NCBI GenBank assembly: GCA_017961625.1
Contig: JAGCWY010000072.1
Location: 1-29,024 of the forward strand
Direction: 5' to 3'
DNA: 29,024 nt
From: Ruminococcus sp.
Lineage (GTDB): Bacteria; Bacillota; Clostridia; Oscillospirales; Ruminococcaceae
The translations under genes were made by a program, and so were the position numbers. A model generated the notes under the pieces. That model did not search any database, was not told the origin of the DNA, and worked only from the letters and a program-made list of their open reading frames with translations. Shown piece by piece: positions 13,052-21,600 of this stretch. Numbering within the stretch: position 1 is the first letter of the stretch; every line of letters begins with the position of its first letter.

Positions 13052-13651
13052 ATGAATGAAATTTTAAGAATCCCTATGCAGTTTTTCGCTGAGGACGGCG
13101 ACGGCACACAGCCGGCAGGGGCAGCAGCTCAGGCAGCAGACGGCGGTGCGCAGGATCCTACACCAGCGCCACAGGGAGACGGACAGCAGCAGACAAACAA
13201 TAATAATCCTGCTCCTACCGGCAAGACGTTCACTCAGTCTGACGTGGATAGAATCGTCGCTGAGCGGCTGGCAAGGCAGCAGAAGCAGTTTGACGCTGCT
13301 CAGGAAGAGGCTGCGAAATTAGCAAAAATGAATGCTGAGCAGAAAGCAGAATATGCGGCCAAGAAGCGAGAGGAAGAACTCAAAGCCAGAGAAACGGCAA
13401 TACAGCAGAAGGAGTTACGCTATGAAGCGTTGAACATCCTTGAAGAGAAAGGCCTTCCGTCAAAGCTTGTTGACTGCCTGAATTTGACATCAGCAGACAC
13501 TTGCAAAGCTTCAATTGAATCAATACAGACCGCATGGACCGAAGCTCTTACAGCTGTGGTTGATGCACGTTTACGATCTAACGATCCGCCACCGTTCAGC
13601 AGTGGCAATAAACCAGTAGATGCTTTCCTTGACGGTTTCAACGAAGGATAA
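13052..13651 (+). CDS. Capsid scaffold protein (DUF4355-like), 199 aa
   Basis: Ribosome site GGAGG, ATG at 13052. Starts MNEILRIPMQFFAEDGDGTQ, the usual beginning of this scaffold group, then an Ala/Gln/Pro-rich disordered stretch (residues 20-60), then a long charged coiled coil (VDRIVAERLARQQKQFDAAQ to about residue 130), then a compact C-terminal part (LPSKLVDCLNLTSADTCKAS). It directs assembly of the major capsid protein encoded next and then leaves or is degraded. No protease gene is visible nearby. Confidence 0.85.
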   Translation: MNEILRIPMQFFAEDGDGTQPAGAAAQAADGGAQDPTPAPQGDGQQQTNNNNPAPTGKTFTQSDVDRIVAERLARQQKQFDAAQEEAAKLAKMNAEQKAEYAAKKREEELKARETAIQQKELRYEALNILEEKGLPSKLVDCLNLTSADTCKASIESIQTAWTEALTAVVDARLRSNDPPPFSSGNKPVDAFLDGFNEG

Positions 13652-13676
13652 GCATTATAGAAAGTGAGGAATTATA

Positions 13677-14792
13677 ATGTCAGTTAATCTTACAACCAGA
13701 TTTTCAGGCAAGGTTGATGAAGTTATCAACAATGGTGCGCTTTCAACTCCTTCTGTTAACAAGGACTACAGCTTTGTAGGCGCACAGACAGTTAAGGTTT
13801 ACAGCTTTGATGCTGTACCTCTTAACGATTATACACGCTCTGGCTCAAACCGCTACGGCACACCTAACGAGCTCGAGGACACAGTTCAGGAGCTCACAAT
13901 GACACAGGATAAGAGCTTCACATTCACTATTGACAAGGGCAATGCAACAGATACCGAGCCTGGTGTTCGTGAGGCAGGCAGACAGCTCCGCAGAGAGACT
14001 GATCTTGCTATCGTTCCTGCACTCGATCTCTATCGTTTCACAAAGATAGCTCAGGGAGCAGGCCACAAGTTCTATGCAACAACTGCACTGACAACTTCAA
14101 CTGCTTATTCTGCATTCCTTTCAGCTAACGAGGCTATTGATGAAGCAGATGTACCTTCTGCAGGTCGTATCTGCAATGCATCTCCTAAGTTCCTTAACCT
14201 TATCAAGCAGGACAGCAACTTCGTTAAGTCTGGCGATCTCTCACAGAGGACTCTGATGAATGGTCAGGTCGGTGAGATCGACGGCGTTGCTATTATCAAG
14301 GTTCCTTCCAACAGACTCCCTGCTGGACTTCTCTTTGAGATCACACATCCTCTTGCTTGCACAGCTCCTGTCAAGATCAATGAGTACAAGCTTCACACTG
14401 ATCCTCCTGGAATCAGCGGTATGCTTGCAGAAGGCCGTGTATATCACGATGCTTTCATTCTCAACAATAAGGCTCGTATGATCTCAGCTTACTACGGCGG
14501 CGGTGAGAACGCTCTCACACTTACAGCTGCAGCAGGTGCAAGCTCAACAAAGAGCGTTGTTACTGTTACAGGTAATACCGCAGGCGGTACACTTGTTTAC
14601 AAGGGTGACTATGCAAGTGCTGCAACCGCAGGCGCTGCTGTTGATATCGGAGACGATGTAAGCGCATTCACTGCATTTCCTTCTGACGGTGCTGTAACAA
14701 CTGCTTCTGGTAAGTATATCGCTGTTGCAGTCAAGGACGGCGACGGCAAGTGCGTAGCTTCTGGCGTTGTTGCTGCTGTAGTAGGCGCTTAA
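13677..14792 (+). CDS. Major capsid protein (HK97-fold group) with extra C-terminal domain, 371 aa
   Basis: GTGAGGA ribosome site, ATG at 13677. Motifs of the small HK97-like capsid group in this position: TTRFSGKVDEVINNG, FTFTIDKGNATDTEP, REAGRQLRRETDLAIVPALD, GRICNASPKFLNLIKQ and KARMISAYYGGGEN. Residues 1-275 would form the shell fold. Residues 277-371 are a Gly/Ala/Thr-rich beta domain (KSVVTVTGNTAGGTLVYKGD...GKYIAVAVKDGDGKCVASG) that probably projects from the capsid as a decoration. Codon use is strongly biased toward a few codons, fitting high expression. Confidence 0.88.
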   Translation: MSVNLTTRFSGKVDEVINNGALSTPSVNKDYSFVGAQTVKVYSFDAVPLNDYTRSGSNRYGTPNELEDTVQELTMTQDKSFTFTIDKGNATDTEPGVREAGRQLRRETDLAIVPALDLYRFTKIAQGAGHKFYATTALTTSTAYSAFLSANEAIDEADVPSAGRICNASPKFLNLIKQDSNFVKSGDLSQRTLMNGQVGEIDGVAIIKVPSNRLPAGLLFEITHPLACTAPVKINEYKLHTDPPGISGMLAEGRVYHDAFILNNKARMISAYYGGGENALTLTAAAGASSTKSVVTVTGNTAGGTLVYKGDYASAATAGAAVDIGDDVSAFTAFPSDGAVTTASGKYIAVAVKDGDGKCVASGVVAAVVGA

Positions 14793-14794
14793 TT

Positions 14795-15112
14795 ATGATT
14801 AACAGGCTGTTAGTGCTTCTCGGCAATCCGCCTGAATGTGATATGGAAACAGTCGAAGTATGTCGGAGCATGGCTGAAGAAGCCGTGCTCGACTACATCG
14901 GCAGAGATACGCTTCCCAGAGGAGCTGACTGCATAGTTGACAAGCTTGCTGTTATCTATTACAACAGGCTCGGAAACGAGGGTGAAACAGCCAGAACCGA
15001 GGGCGGTATATCTCAGAGTTTCAATAGTGACATTCCTATGGATATACTGAGACAGCTCAGAAACTATCCTCGAAAGGTAGGTGTTATCCACAGTGAGACT
15101 GTCGAGGAATAA
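14795..15112 (+). CDS. Head-tail connector protein (gp6/Phage_connect_1-like), 105 aa
   Basis: ATG at 14795 lies two bases after the capsid stop and has no clear ribosome site, so it is probably translated by coupling. The helical sequence MINRLLVLLGNP, MAEEAVLDYIGRDTLPRGAD and VDKLAVIYYNRLGNEGETAR, then the SQSFNSDIPMDILRQLRNYP end, is typical of the adaptor that docks below the portal ring. It starts the head-tail joining gene set. Confidence 0.8.
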   Translation: MINRLLVLLGNPPECDMETVEVCRSMAEEAVLDYIGRDTLPRGADCIVDKLAVIYYNRLGNEGETARTEGGISQSFNSDIPMDILRQLRNYPRKVGVIHSETVEE

Positions 15113-15410
15113 GGAAAGACCTGTTTACATCTTCAAAATGGTGAATATGGACTCAGGTTATGTGGGTACAGAACCTAAGATAGACCTTGTGGGACGTTTC
15201 AACTGCGTTGCTGAGGTCGTAAAAAAATCAAAGTCTGACGATTCAAAGACTGAAAAAGAAGTAATATGCAAGCTCACCGTACCAACAGGATACCACTTCA
15301 AGGAAGGCTTTATGGCTTCATTTGACAGCGATATAAAGCCTGACATGAAGATTATATCTATCTCAAAATACACAGGCCACTGTGTATGTGAGCTCGTTTC
15401 ATGGAAATAA
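15093..15410 (+). CDS. Head closure / head-tail stopper-like protein, 105 aa
   Basis: The start is uncertain. GTG at 15093 gives MRLSRNKERPVYIF, the usual beginning of this group, while GTG at 15081 would sit against its own ribosome site. The body is beta-rich (VGTEPKIDLVGRFNCVAEVV, EKEVICKLTVPTGYHFKEGF, MKIISISKYTGHCVCELVSW). It overlaps the connector gene before it and the next gene by 10 bases. The position between connector and gp10-like gene is the evidence for a stopper role. Confidence 0.6.
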   Translation: MRLSRNKERPVYIFKMVNMDSGYVGTEPKIDLVGRFNCVAEVVKKSKSDDSKTEKEVICKLTVPTGYHFKEGFMASFDSDIKPDMKIISISKYTGHCVCELVSWK

Positions 15411-15850
15411 GCTTCCATGTTGACGGCCTGAAAGAGCTGCTGAACAAGCTGGAAGCCTTGAAGGACATCGAGAACGATCCACAGATTAACAAGGCTCTCG
15501 GCAGAGGTGCAGCTCGTATTCAGGGCGCTGTAAAGTTTCTCACGCCTGTAGATACAGGCAATCTCAGAAATAAGATATTCCTGGACAATCCAGAGCGGAA
15601 CGTGTGGACTGTTACCACAAATGTGGAATATGCTGCGTATGTGGAGTTTGGAACAGGTAAGCTTGGCGATCCTGCGGTACCGCACACAAACAAGGAGAGC
15701 TGGGTTTATTATTCTGAGAAGCTGCAGAGCTTCATTACTTCACACGGTCAACCGCCTGCTCATATGTTTACTAAAGGCTTTGCCCAGAAGCATAAGGAAG
15801 CGTTTAACATCGTCAGAGTCGAAGTAAAGGAGATTATAAGAAATGCTTGA
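15401..15850 (+). CDS. HK97 gp10-like neck/tail completion protein, 149 aa
   Basis: The sequence MEISFHVDGLKELLNKLEAL, then ARIQGAVKFLTPVDTGNLRN, VTTNVEYAAYVEFGTG and QPPAHMFTKGFAQKHKEAF is the standard HK97_gp10 pattern (TPVDTGNLRN and YVEFGTG). It joins the head connector to the tail tube. Overlaps both neighbours by a few bases. Confidence 0.9.
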   Translation: MEISFHVDGLKELLNKLEALKDIENDPQINKALGRGAARIQGAVKFLTPVDTGNLRNKIFLDNPERNVWTVTTNVEYAAYVEFGTGKLGDPAVPHTNKESWVYYSEKLQSFITSHGQPPAHMFTKGFAQKHKEAFNIVRVEVKEIIRNA

Positions 15851-16187
15851 TTTAAATGTAAAAATAAAGAATCTCCTTGAGGGTTTAGCACCTGTCGAGC
15901 TGGCAGGCTCCGAGAAGGAGCTTGAACTGCCGACAATTTATATAGACATGGTGTCAAATATGACTGATGTCGGGTTTGATAATAGGGATTTCCTGACACA
16001 GTTCATATATCAGATTGATGTATATGCCGAAACACCGCAGAAATGCTGCGAAATGGCAAAGGCAGTCGATGATATCATGCAAGACAACGGCTGGCAGCGT
16101 ACCAACGGTGCGCTAATGGGCCGACAGCGTTACATGCTGACTTATCAGGCATTAGTCAGCGAAAAATTCAACACTTATAAGGAGTGA
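15843..16187 (+). CDS. Tail terminator/completion protein, 114 aa
   Basis: Overlaps the gp10-like gene by 8 bases. Starts MLDLNVKIKNLLEGLAPVEL, with ELPTIYIDMVSN, TQFIYQIDVYAETPQKC and KAVDDIMQDNGWQRTNGA. This matches the small tail-completion proteins (gpU/gp17-like position) that cap the tail tube at the head end. Family naming is by gene order and general pattern. Confidence 0.75.
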   Translation: MLDLNVKIKNLLEGLAPVELAGSEKELELPTIYIDMVSNMTDVGFDNRDFLTQFIYQIDVYAETPQKCCEMAKAVDDIMQDNGWQRTNGALMGRQRYMLTYQALVSEKFNTYKE

Positions 16188-16191
16188 TAAC

Positions 16192-16629
16192 ATGGCAGAG
16201 TTTAACAGCAAGGGCACTATTCTCAGTGTTGCTGCAGTTCCACAGAGCGGCGATCCTTCATACAAGAAGCTGTATGGACTTTTCAACGTTCCCGAAATGG
16301 GCGGCACACCTGAAATGATAGATGTCACCAATCTTGAAGATGCTATGAAACGTAACATTCCGGGCATCGGTGATACTGGAACTCTTGATTTCGAGTTCTA
16401 TGCAACCGAGGACGAAACAGACACAGCAAGCCAGATCAGAGATACATGGAATATCCTCAGAGGATACCAGACAGCAGGCGACACCATGATGTGGAAGCTT
16501 GAATATCCTGACGGTGAGGGCTTCACCTGGAAGGGCAAGTGTACTGTTCGCCGTCAGGCTGTCGGAGTTAATTCCGCTATCAAGTTTACGCTTACAGTAG
16601 GTCTTGAGACTGGCTTTACTGATCTTTAA
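16192..16629 (+). CDS. Major tail tube protein, 145 aa
   Basis: AAGGAGTGA site, ATG at 16192. Contains the tail-tube landmarks GLFNVPEMGGTPEMIDVTNL, a central acidic DEFYATEDETD-like stretch and WKLEYPDGEGFTWKGKC with VGVNSAIKFTLTVGLETGF at the end. It polymerises into the tail tube around the tape measure. Short for the family and without an added Ig-like domain. Confidence 0.85.
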   Translation: MAEFNSKGTILSVAAVPQSGDPSYKKLYGLFNVPEMGGTPEMIDVTNLEDAMKRNIPGIGDTGTLDFEFYATEDETDTASQIRDTWNILRGYQTAGDTMMWKLEYPDGEGFTWKGKCTVRRQAVGVNSAIKFTLTVGLETGFTDL

Positions 16630-16645
16630 TAAGGAGTAATACCGC

Positions 16646-17032
16646 ATGAGAAAACCTTACGAAACATTAACGGTTTGCGGTAGTGAGTATCAGCTAAAAA
16701 TCACTACCGCTTATGCGGTCAAGCTTGAAGAACAGCTCGGAACGGACTTACTTTCGGGCACTGATAAGCTTGGCGAGCTGTCAACGCTCTCAAAGTACTA
16801 TTATGCAGCTTTAGTGGCAAGAAATGACAGCATAAAGAAAATAGAGGACGTATATCAGCTATTTGATGATTATCTGGCAGACGGCGGCACTCTTGAGGAG
16901 CTTGCTGAGCTTGCGCTGGATATTCTTGTTACCTCTGGATATTTAACAACAGATGCACGAGAAGCTCAAAAAAAAATGACAGCGGAGCTGAAAGCGAAAG
17001 TGCTCGAAGCGTTTCAGAAATCATCGCAATAA
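16646..17032 (+). CDS. Tail assembly chaperone, upstream (G-type) part, 128 aa
   Basis: AAGGAGTAA site, ATG at 16646. Sequence RKPYETLTVCGSEYQLKITT with AVKLEEQLGTDLLSG and an acidic helical second half (YQLFDDYLADGGTLEELAEL) fits the chaperone that coats the tape measure protein. Near the 3' end a run of nine A (16968-16976) holds a slippery heptamer; a -1 slip there continues into the next frame, giving a fused G-T product. The stop overlaps the next ATG (TAATG). Confidence 0.82.
   Translation: MRKPYETLTVCGSEYQLKITTAYAVKLEEQLGTDLLSGTDKLGELSTLSKYYYAALVARNDSIKKIEDVYQLFDDYLADGGTLEELAELALDILVTSGYLTTDAREAQKKMTAELKAKVLEAFQKSSQ
16969..16975 (+). promoter_or_regulatory. Candidate -1 programmed frameshift site (A AAA AAA)
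   Basis: In the zero frame the codons are CAA AAA AAA ATG, so the heptamer A_AAA_AAA is in the right register for tandem -1 slippage. After the slip the frame reads AAT GAC AGC GGA and stays open through the downstream gene to 17322, giving about 110 plus 115 residues. Tail chaperone pairs of siphophages classically use such a site. Confidence 0.75.
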
Positions 17033-17322
17033 TGTATAATGAAGCTCTTGAAGTAGGCATTTATCCAGCTGAGTTCTGGGATATGTCTATGCAAGAGATA
17101 AGAGACACGGTTACACGAAGAATCAGGCAGAAACAGAATGAAATCTACACTCTGTCAGCAATGATCAGAGTGGCCGTGGCTTCTGCTATTAGTGCAGAAA
17201 ACAAATTCCCTGCTTCCGCAGCTGAAGCTTTCGGCAGAGAGGAAAAGCGAGAAGGAAGCTGGAAAAACTCATACAATTACATCAAAGCACTTCAAAAACT
17301 TAAACAAGGGGGTGCAAAATGA
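17032..17322 (+). CDS. Tail assembly chaperone, downstream (T-type) part, 96 aa
   Basis: It has its own ATG at 17032 but no good ribosome site, and its frame is open upstream to the slippery A-run, so it is probably made mainly as the -1 extension of the preceding gene. YPAEFWDMSMQEIRDTVTRR and the basic helical end (WKNSYNYIKALQKLKQGG) match the T domain that binds the tape measure and recruits tail tube protein. Overlaps the tape measure start by 4 bases. Confidence 0.78.
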   Translation: MYNEALEVGIYPAEFWDMSMQEIRDTVTRRIRQKQNEIYTLSAMIRVAVASAISAENKFPASAAEAFGREEKREGSWKNSYNYIKALQKLKQGGAK

Positions 17323-19226
17323 ATATAACTACTGACGAGCTACGGATCCTGCTCCGAATCAACGGAGCTGCTTCATACAAGACCACTATAAACGAAGTTA
17401 CAAACGTCACCAACAACTATAACAAGTCATGCACTAACCTTATATCAACGCTCGGAAAGCTTGTTGCAGGCGGTGCCATTGTAAAATTCAGCAAACAGTG
17501 CATCGAAGCAGCTTCCAACCTGCAGGAGGTAGCAAACGTAGTCGATGTCACCTTTGGCAAGAACGCCAATAAAATAAACGACTGGGCAAAGAATCAGGCT
17601 GCAAGCTTCGGCCTTTCCGAGACAGCTGCTAAGCGTTATGCCGGTACTTACGGCACAATGGCTAAGCAGTTCAACATGACCTCAGATCAGGCCGCGACAA
17701 TGGCAATCGAGCTGACAAAGCTCACAGGCGACGTGGCAAGCTTTTACAACCTTGAAGATAAAGTGGCAGGCACAAAGCTGAAAGCGATCTTTACAGGCGA
17801 GACCGAAGGTCTTAAGGAGCTGGGCGTTGTAATGACCGAGACTCAGCTCAATGCGTATGCAATGACAAAGGGCTTTGGCAAGAGAACTAAGGAAATGACG
17901 GAGCAGGAGAAGGTCCTTCTGCGTTACCAGTACACAATGGAGAAGCTCGGACACGCTCAGGGCGACTTTGCAAGGACTTCTGACGGCTATGCTAACTCTA
18001 CCAGAACGCTAAAGCTTGAGCTTGAAAACCTTAAGGTAGAAATAGGCAAGGAGCTCATTCCAGTGGCTTCAATGGGTATACAGGCTATCAGCAAGGGCTT
18101 GCAGGCTATCTCCCCATTCTTAATAAGCGTGGCTCAGACAGTCAAGTATTATGCTATGGCATGGCAGCAGGCATCTGATACAACCAAAACGTATGTACAG
18201 CTTTCACTGGCTGCTTTTGGAATAATGATCGTAGCTCCGAAGACAATAGCTGTAACAAGCGCAGCGGTTAAGCTGCTGACTTTGGATATTACCACACTGG
18301 GAATGGCCTTAAAAGCCCTTTTGGGCATTGCAGGCATAGCTCTTGCAGTTATGGCATTAGCTGATCTTACAAAGAGCGTGGAATCTATGAAGCAGAACCA
18401 GACGGCCGACGAAATAAAAGATGTATCGAACAGCCTTGACACTCTCGATGAAAGCATTGAGAACTTAGGCGAGAGTGCAAACACCTTTGAAACCTTCCTT
18501 GCAAGCTTCGATGAGGTTAACAAAGTAGGCGGCAGCGGCACACTTGCTTCAAAAATCGTCAATGCTGATGATATATCCAATATTCTTGACTTAGCAAGCG
18601 GCATAGACGGCATACAGGAAAGCCTTGATAATCTTTCGATAAACATTCCGACTCCAAGAATACTTACAAAGGATTTTTGGGTGGAAGTTGCTGGTTATGT
18701 GAAAGGTTTCATTGATGATGTCAAGAAAGGTAACTTCCTTGAGGACTGGGAGATCGGAGCTGACGAGTTTGACAAGAAGCTAAAGAAATACTTTCCTGAC
18801 TGGGAGGATTTTTACAAGCGCTTGGGTGAAGCTATCTATGATGCCTTACATCCAGAGGAGTATGCGGCAGAGGTAGCAGCAAAAGCTGTTGAAAATCCTG
18901 TCGGTAATGGCTTAAATCCTTCTTCTGAGGGCTTGGGAAACTTTAAGAACATCAAGTGGTCAAAGCACGCTGCAGGCGGATTCCCAAATAAAGGCAGTTT
19001 ATTCCTGGCAGGTGAGACCGGTGCGGAGCTGGTCGGATCCTTCGGCGGCTCTCAGACAAGAGTTGTCAACAGCTCACAAATGGGTGGCATAGGCGGCTCT
19101 GCTCCAATCGTATTCACACCAACAATCATGATAGACAGCAGAAAGATAACATCTGTCGTTCTCGATGATATAAACAACATGACACGCTCAAGTGGCAGCA
19201 GTCCGCTGATAGAGTTAGGAGGTTAA
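17319..19226 (+). CDS. Tail tape measure protein, 635 aa
   Basis: AAGGGGGT site, ATG at 17319. The TP901-like core is seen in residues 50-260: ASNLQEVANVVDVTFGKNAN, NDWAKNQAASFGLSETAAKR, YAGTYGTMAKQFNMTSDQAA and LKAIFTGETEGLKELGVVM. A hydrophobic region at about 285-350 could insert in the host membrane. No lytic or peptidase domain is seen. At about 0.15 nm per residue, 635 residues imply a tail near 95 nm, a short-to-medium siphovirus tail. Overlaps the chaperone gene by 4 bases. Confidence 0.88.
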   Translation: MNITTDELRILLRINGAASYKTTINEVTNVTNNYNKSCTNLISTLGKLVAGGAIVKFSKQCIEAASNLQEVANVVDVTFGKNANKINDWAKNQAASFGLSETAAKRYAGTYGTMAKQFNMTSDQAATMAIELTKLTGDVASFYNLEDKVAGTKLKAIFTGETEGLKELGVVMTETQLNAYAMTKGFGKRTKEMTEQEKVLLRYQYTMEKLGHAQGDFARTSDGYANSTRTLKLELENLKVEIGKELIPVASMGIQAISKGLQAISPFLISVAQTVKYYAMAWQQASDTTKTYVQLSLAAFGIMIVAPKTIAVTSAAVKLLTLDITTLGMALKALLGIAGIALAVMALADLTKSVESMKQNQTADEIKDVSNSLDTLDESIENLGESANTFETFLASFDEVNKVGGSGTLASKIVNADDISNILDLASGIDGIQESLDNLSINIPTPRILTKDFWVEVAGYVKGFIDDVKKGNFLEDWEIGADEFDKKLKKYFPDWEDFYKRLGEAIYDALHPEEYAAEVAAKAVENPVGNGLNPSSEGLGNFKNIKWSKHAAGGFPNKGSLFLAGETGAELVGSFGGSQTRVVNSSQMGGIGGSAPIVFTPTIMIDSRKITSVVLDDINNMTRSSGSSPLIELGG

Positions 19227-19227
19227 T

Positions 19228-19584
19228 ATGGGACTTATAATAGGATCAACAACGCTTCCTACTCCGAAAAGCGTAACATACAGCCAGAATAAGCTCTGGT
19301 CACAGAATACAGGCCGACTTGACAGCGGTTATTTTGTCGGTGAGCTGGTAGCAGTCAAGAAAAAGTATGAAGTTACTTTTCCACCGCTTACTACGTCAGA
19401 TCTGACAACAGTCAGGACGGCGGTCAATCCAAACAACGGCTTTGCATCGGTCCAGATAACAAATGCCGAGGGCGGTACTGATACAGTGGATGCATATTTC
19501 GGCGATTTAACAGTTGAGTCGTATTCCTGGAACAACGGCATCCAGTATGCAGTAAATGCCGCAGTATCAATCATAGAAAGGTGA
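19228..19584 (+). CDS. Small distal tail protein (DUF6711-like), 118 aa
   Basis: AGGAGG site, ATG at 19228, one base after the tape measure stop. MGLIIGSTTLPTPKSVTYSQ, VAVKKKYEVTFPPLTTSDLT and the beta-rich end AVNAAVSIIER resemble DUF6711-type proteins that sit between tape measure and tail hub genes. By position it is a distal tail or adaptor component; the exact role is inference. Confidence 0.65.
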   Translation: MGLIIGSTTLPTPKSVTYSQNKLWSQNTGRLDSGYFVGELVAVKKKYEVTFPPLTTSDLTTVRTAVNPNNGFASVQITNAEGGTDTVDAYFGDLTVESYSWNNGIQYAVNAAVSIIER

Positions 19585-19590
19585 TGTATA

Positions 19591-21246
19591 ATGCTTCCTG
19601 TAACTGGCAATGTAAACGCACAGCCCCGAAAAATAAGCTGTAAGCTTGAAATAGGCGGCAATACTATCACCAATGTCAAAATGCTGACTTACAGCTCTGA
19701 CTGGTCCGGTAATATAACGGTAGGTCAGGTTGTATCGTCATATATATCTGTAACCTTACCGACACCAGGTTACTCTCTTGCCGGAGCTAACGTCACTCTG
19801 AGCATGGGAATAGGCACAACTGTTGAATGGGTGCAGATAGGATCTTTTCGAGTTGATGAAGAGTCAATACGGACAAAACAAGGGTATACGTCATTTAATG
19901 CGTATGACAAGCTGTATTATTCTGTTAATACTTATCATTCCACAGGAAATAAGTCATTGCAGACGATTTGTAACGATGTTTGTAGAGATATTGGTATAAC
20001 GTCTACCGTGCTATCTGCGGACCTTACAATCGACAGTTCTATGCTTGACGGCTATACTCTGCGTGATGTTCTGGGCTTCATAGCAGGCTATCAGGGCAAA
20101 AACGCTTATTTATCACCTTCGGGAGCTCTTGACCTTAGGTGGTTTACATCGTCAGGCTACACAGCTGACGGCACAAGGGCAAATATACCATACATTGGAG
20201 AAAATGACTGCACAATAGGGCGCTGGATCTGTCAGACTCAGGACGGCGTTATTGATGCAGGAAGCGGCGAGGGAATATACTTCACTTGTCCGTTTATGAC
20301 AGCTGCAAGGCTCAGCTCTCTGCAGCAAGGTCAATCTTTAACGTATCGCAAGGCCGAAGTGGATATACCTTACGGCAATTTCTGCTTGCAGAGCGGCGAT
20401 ATAATCACTGTTACGACAGTGCAGAATCAAACTTTAACAGTTCCTATCATGAACAATAGCTGGACTTACGACGGCGGCTTATCGTCGGCTGTTACGTCTT
20501 ACGGTGTCAGCGATTATCAGGGAACAGCAAACAACGCTGAACGCTCCGTATCGGCTCGGAGGTTCCAGTCTATACTGGCTGAACATAAAGCGGCTAACCG
20601 AGTTAATGAAGCTATTCAAGAAGCAACAGACACAATCACGGGTGCTACAGGTGGTATTATACGCATCAACATGGGTGGCAATGGCAAGCCTGCCGAGTTC
20701 TTAATACTTGATACAGGCGATATCAGCACGGCTCAGAGCGTATTCAGATTAAACGAAAACGGACTCGGATATTCGAGCTCAGGCTATAACGGCCCTTATG
20801 CAACAGCAATTACTGCTGCAGGCCTTATAGTTACAGATCGTTTTGTCGGTAATACTATCTCAGGCGTTACGCTTGAAACAATAGCCAGCGGTACTGGTTC
20901 AAGGCCGAAGGTTGTTGTCGAAAACGGTTCGTATGAACTTAAACGAGTTGCAACTGATGAAACTGTTCACGATGTTGGAGTTATCAAGTATATCCCAAGA
21001 GGAGACTATGACGAGCTCGACACCGTTGCAATTCACGCTGAGAGTGGCAATGCCGTGGTAATTGGAATGCCTGGAAATGATGAGTTTATCTATTATACAG
21101 ATATAAGCGCTGCTCCTTCCGGTGCTGAAAAGTTTAATTTTTATGGCGGTCATATCCGAATATACAGCAGTTATGAAGGCGGCATGATTTCATTGCAGGC
21201 AAAGCTTCACGAACTTGAGGACCGCATAGCGGCTCTCGGAGGGTAA
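19591..21246 (+). CDS. Tail hub / Tal-like baseplate protein, 551 aa
   Basis: AAAGGTGA site, ATG at 19591. The N-terminal 330 residues are a tail-hub-like beta fold (RKISCKLEIGGNTITNVKML; SFRVDEESIRTKQGYTSFNA; GDIITVTTVQNQTLTVPIMN). A helix at 345-375 (ILAEHKAANRVNEAIQEATD) separates a second part with INMGGNGKPAEFLILDTGDI and FRLNENGLGYSSSGYNGPYA, a pattern common in baseplate proteins of Bacillota siphophages. The end is a short coiled coil (LQAKLHELEDRIAAL). No peptidase motif found. It caps the tail and organises the fibres encoded next. Confidence 0.78.
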   Translation: MLPVTGNVNAQPRKISCKLEIGGNTITNVKMLTYSSDWSGNITVGQVVSSYISVTLPTPGYSLAGANVTLSMGIGTTVEWVQIGSFRVDEESIRTKQGYTSFNAYDKLYYSVNTYHSTGNKSLQTICNDVCRDIGITSTVLSADLTIDSSMLDGYTLRDVLGFIAGYQGKNAYLSPSGALDLRWFTSSGYTADGTRANIPYIGENDCTIGRWICQTQDGVIDAGSGEGIYFTCPFMTAARLSSLQQGQSLTYRKAEVDIPYGNFCLQSGDIITVTTVQNQTLTVPIMNNSWTYDGGLSSAVTSYGVSDYQGTANNAERSVSARRFQSILAEHKAANRVNEAIQEATDTITGATGGIIRINMGGNGKPAEFLILDTGDISTAQSVFRLNENGLGYSSSGYNGPYATAITAAGLIVTDRFVGNTISGVTLETIASGTGSRPKVVVENGSYELKRVATDETVHDVGVIKYIPRGDYDELDTVAIHAESGNAVVIGMPGNDEFIYYTDISAAPSGAEKFNFYGGHIRIYSSYEGGMISLQAKLHELEDRIAALGG

Positions 21247-21300
21247 AAATCAATAATGCATATCCTGGTAAACGTCTACAGGGTGGCAAGAGGTGAGTTT

Positions 21301-21600
21301 ATGTTTATATTCAAAGGAAAAGAAGCAGTATGTGGCATACTGCTGACTATAGATCGCGGCTGGCGGTACAAAATGACAGCAGAGGACACGCTGGTAGTAA
21401 AAATAGTTGATAAAGACAGAAATGTCCTTACCAAAACTTATACTCATGAAGCTTGTGACGATATTGATAAATTTGTCACTGTCGAGCTGAGCCCTGCCGA
21501 AACTCAGACCATGAGCTTGGGCAGAGGTACACTTACAGCGTATCTGAATGACCTTGTCGTTATACGGCCAACTGAATTTTATGTAAAGGAGGCTATATAA
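21301..21600 (+). CDS. Small baseplate/tail-associated protein, 99 aa
   Basis: ATG at 21301 is chosen because AAGAGGTGA (21288-21296) lies just upstream; an in-frame ATG at 21256 would give 15 more residues but is badly spaced. The sequence starts MFIFKGKEAVCGILLTIDRG and has beta-strand-like DTLVVKIVDKDRNVLTKTYT and LGRGTLTAYLNDLVVIRPTE. Proteins of this shape, beginning with a short FxFKG strand, often lie between hub and fibre genes. Role inferred from position. Confidence 0.6.
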   Translation: MFIFKGKEAVCGILLTIDRGWRYKMTAEDTLVVKIVDKDRNVLTKTYTHEACDDIDKFVTVELSPAETQTMSLGRGTLTAYLNDLVVIRPTEFYVKEAI

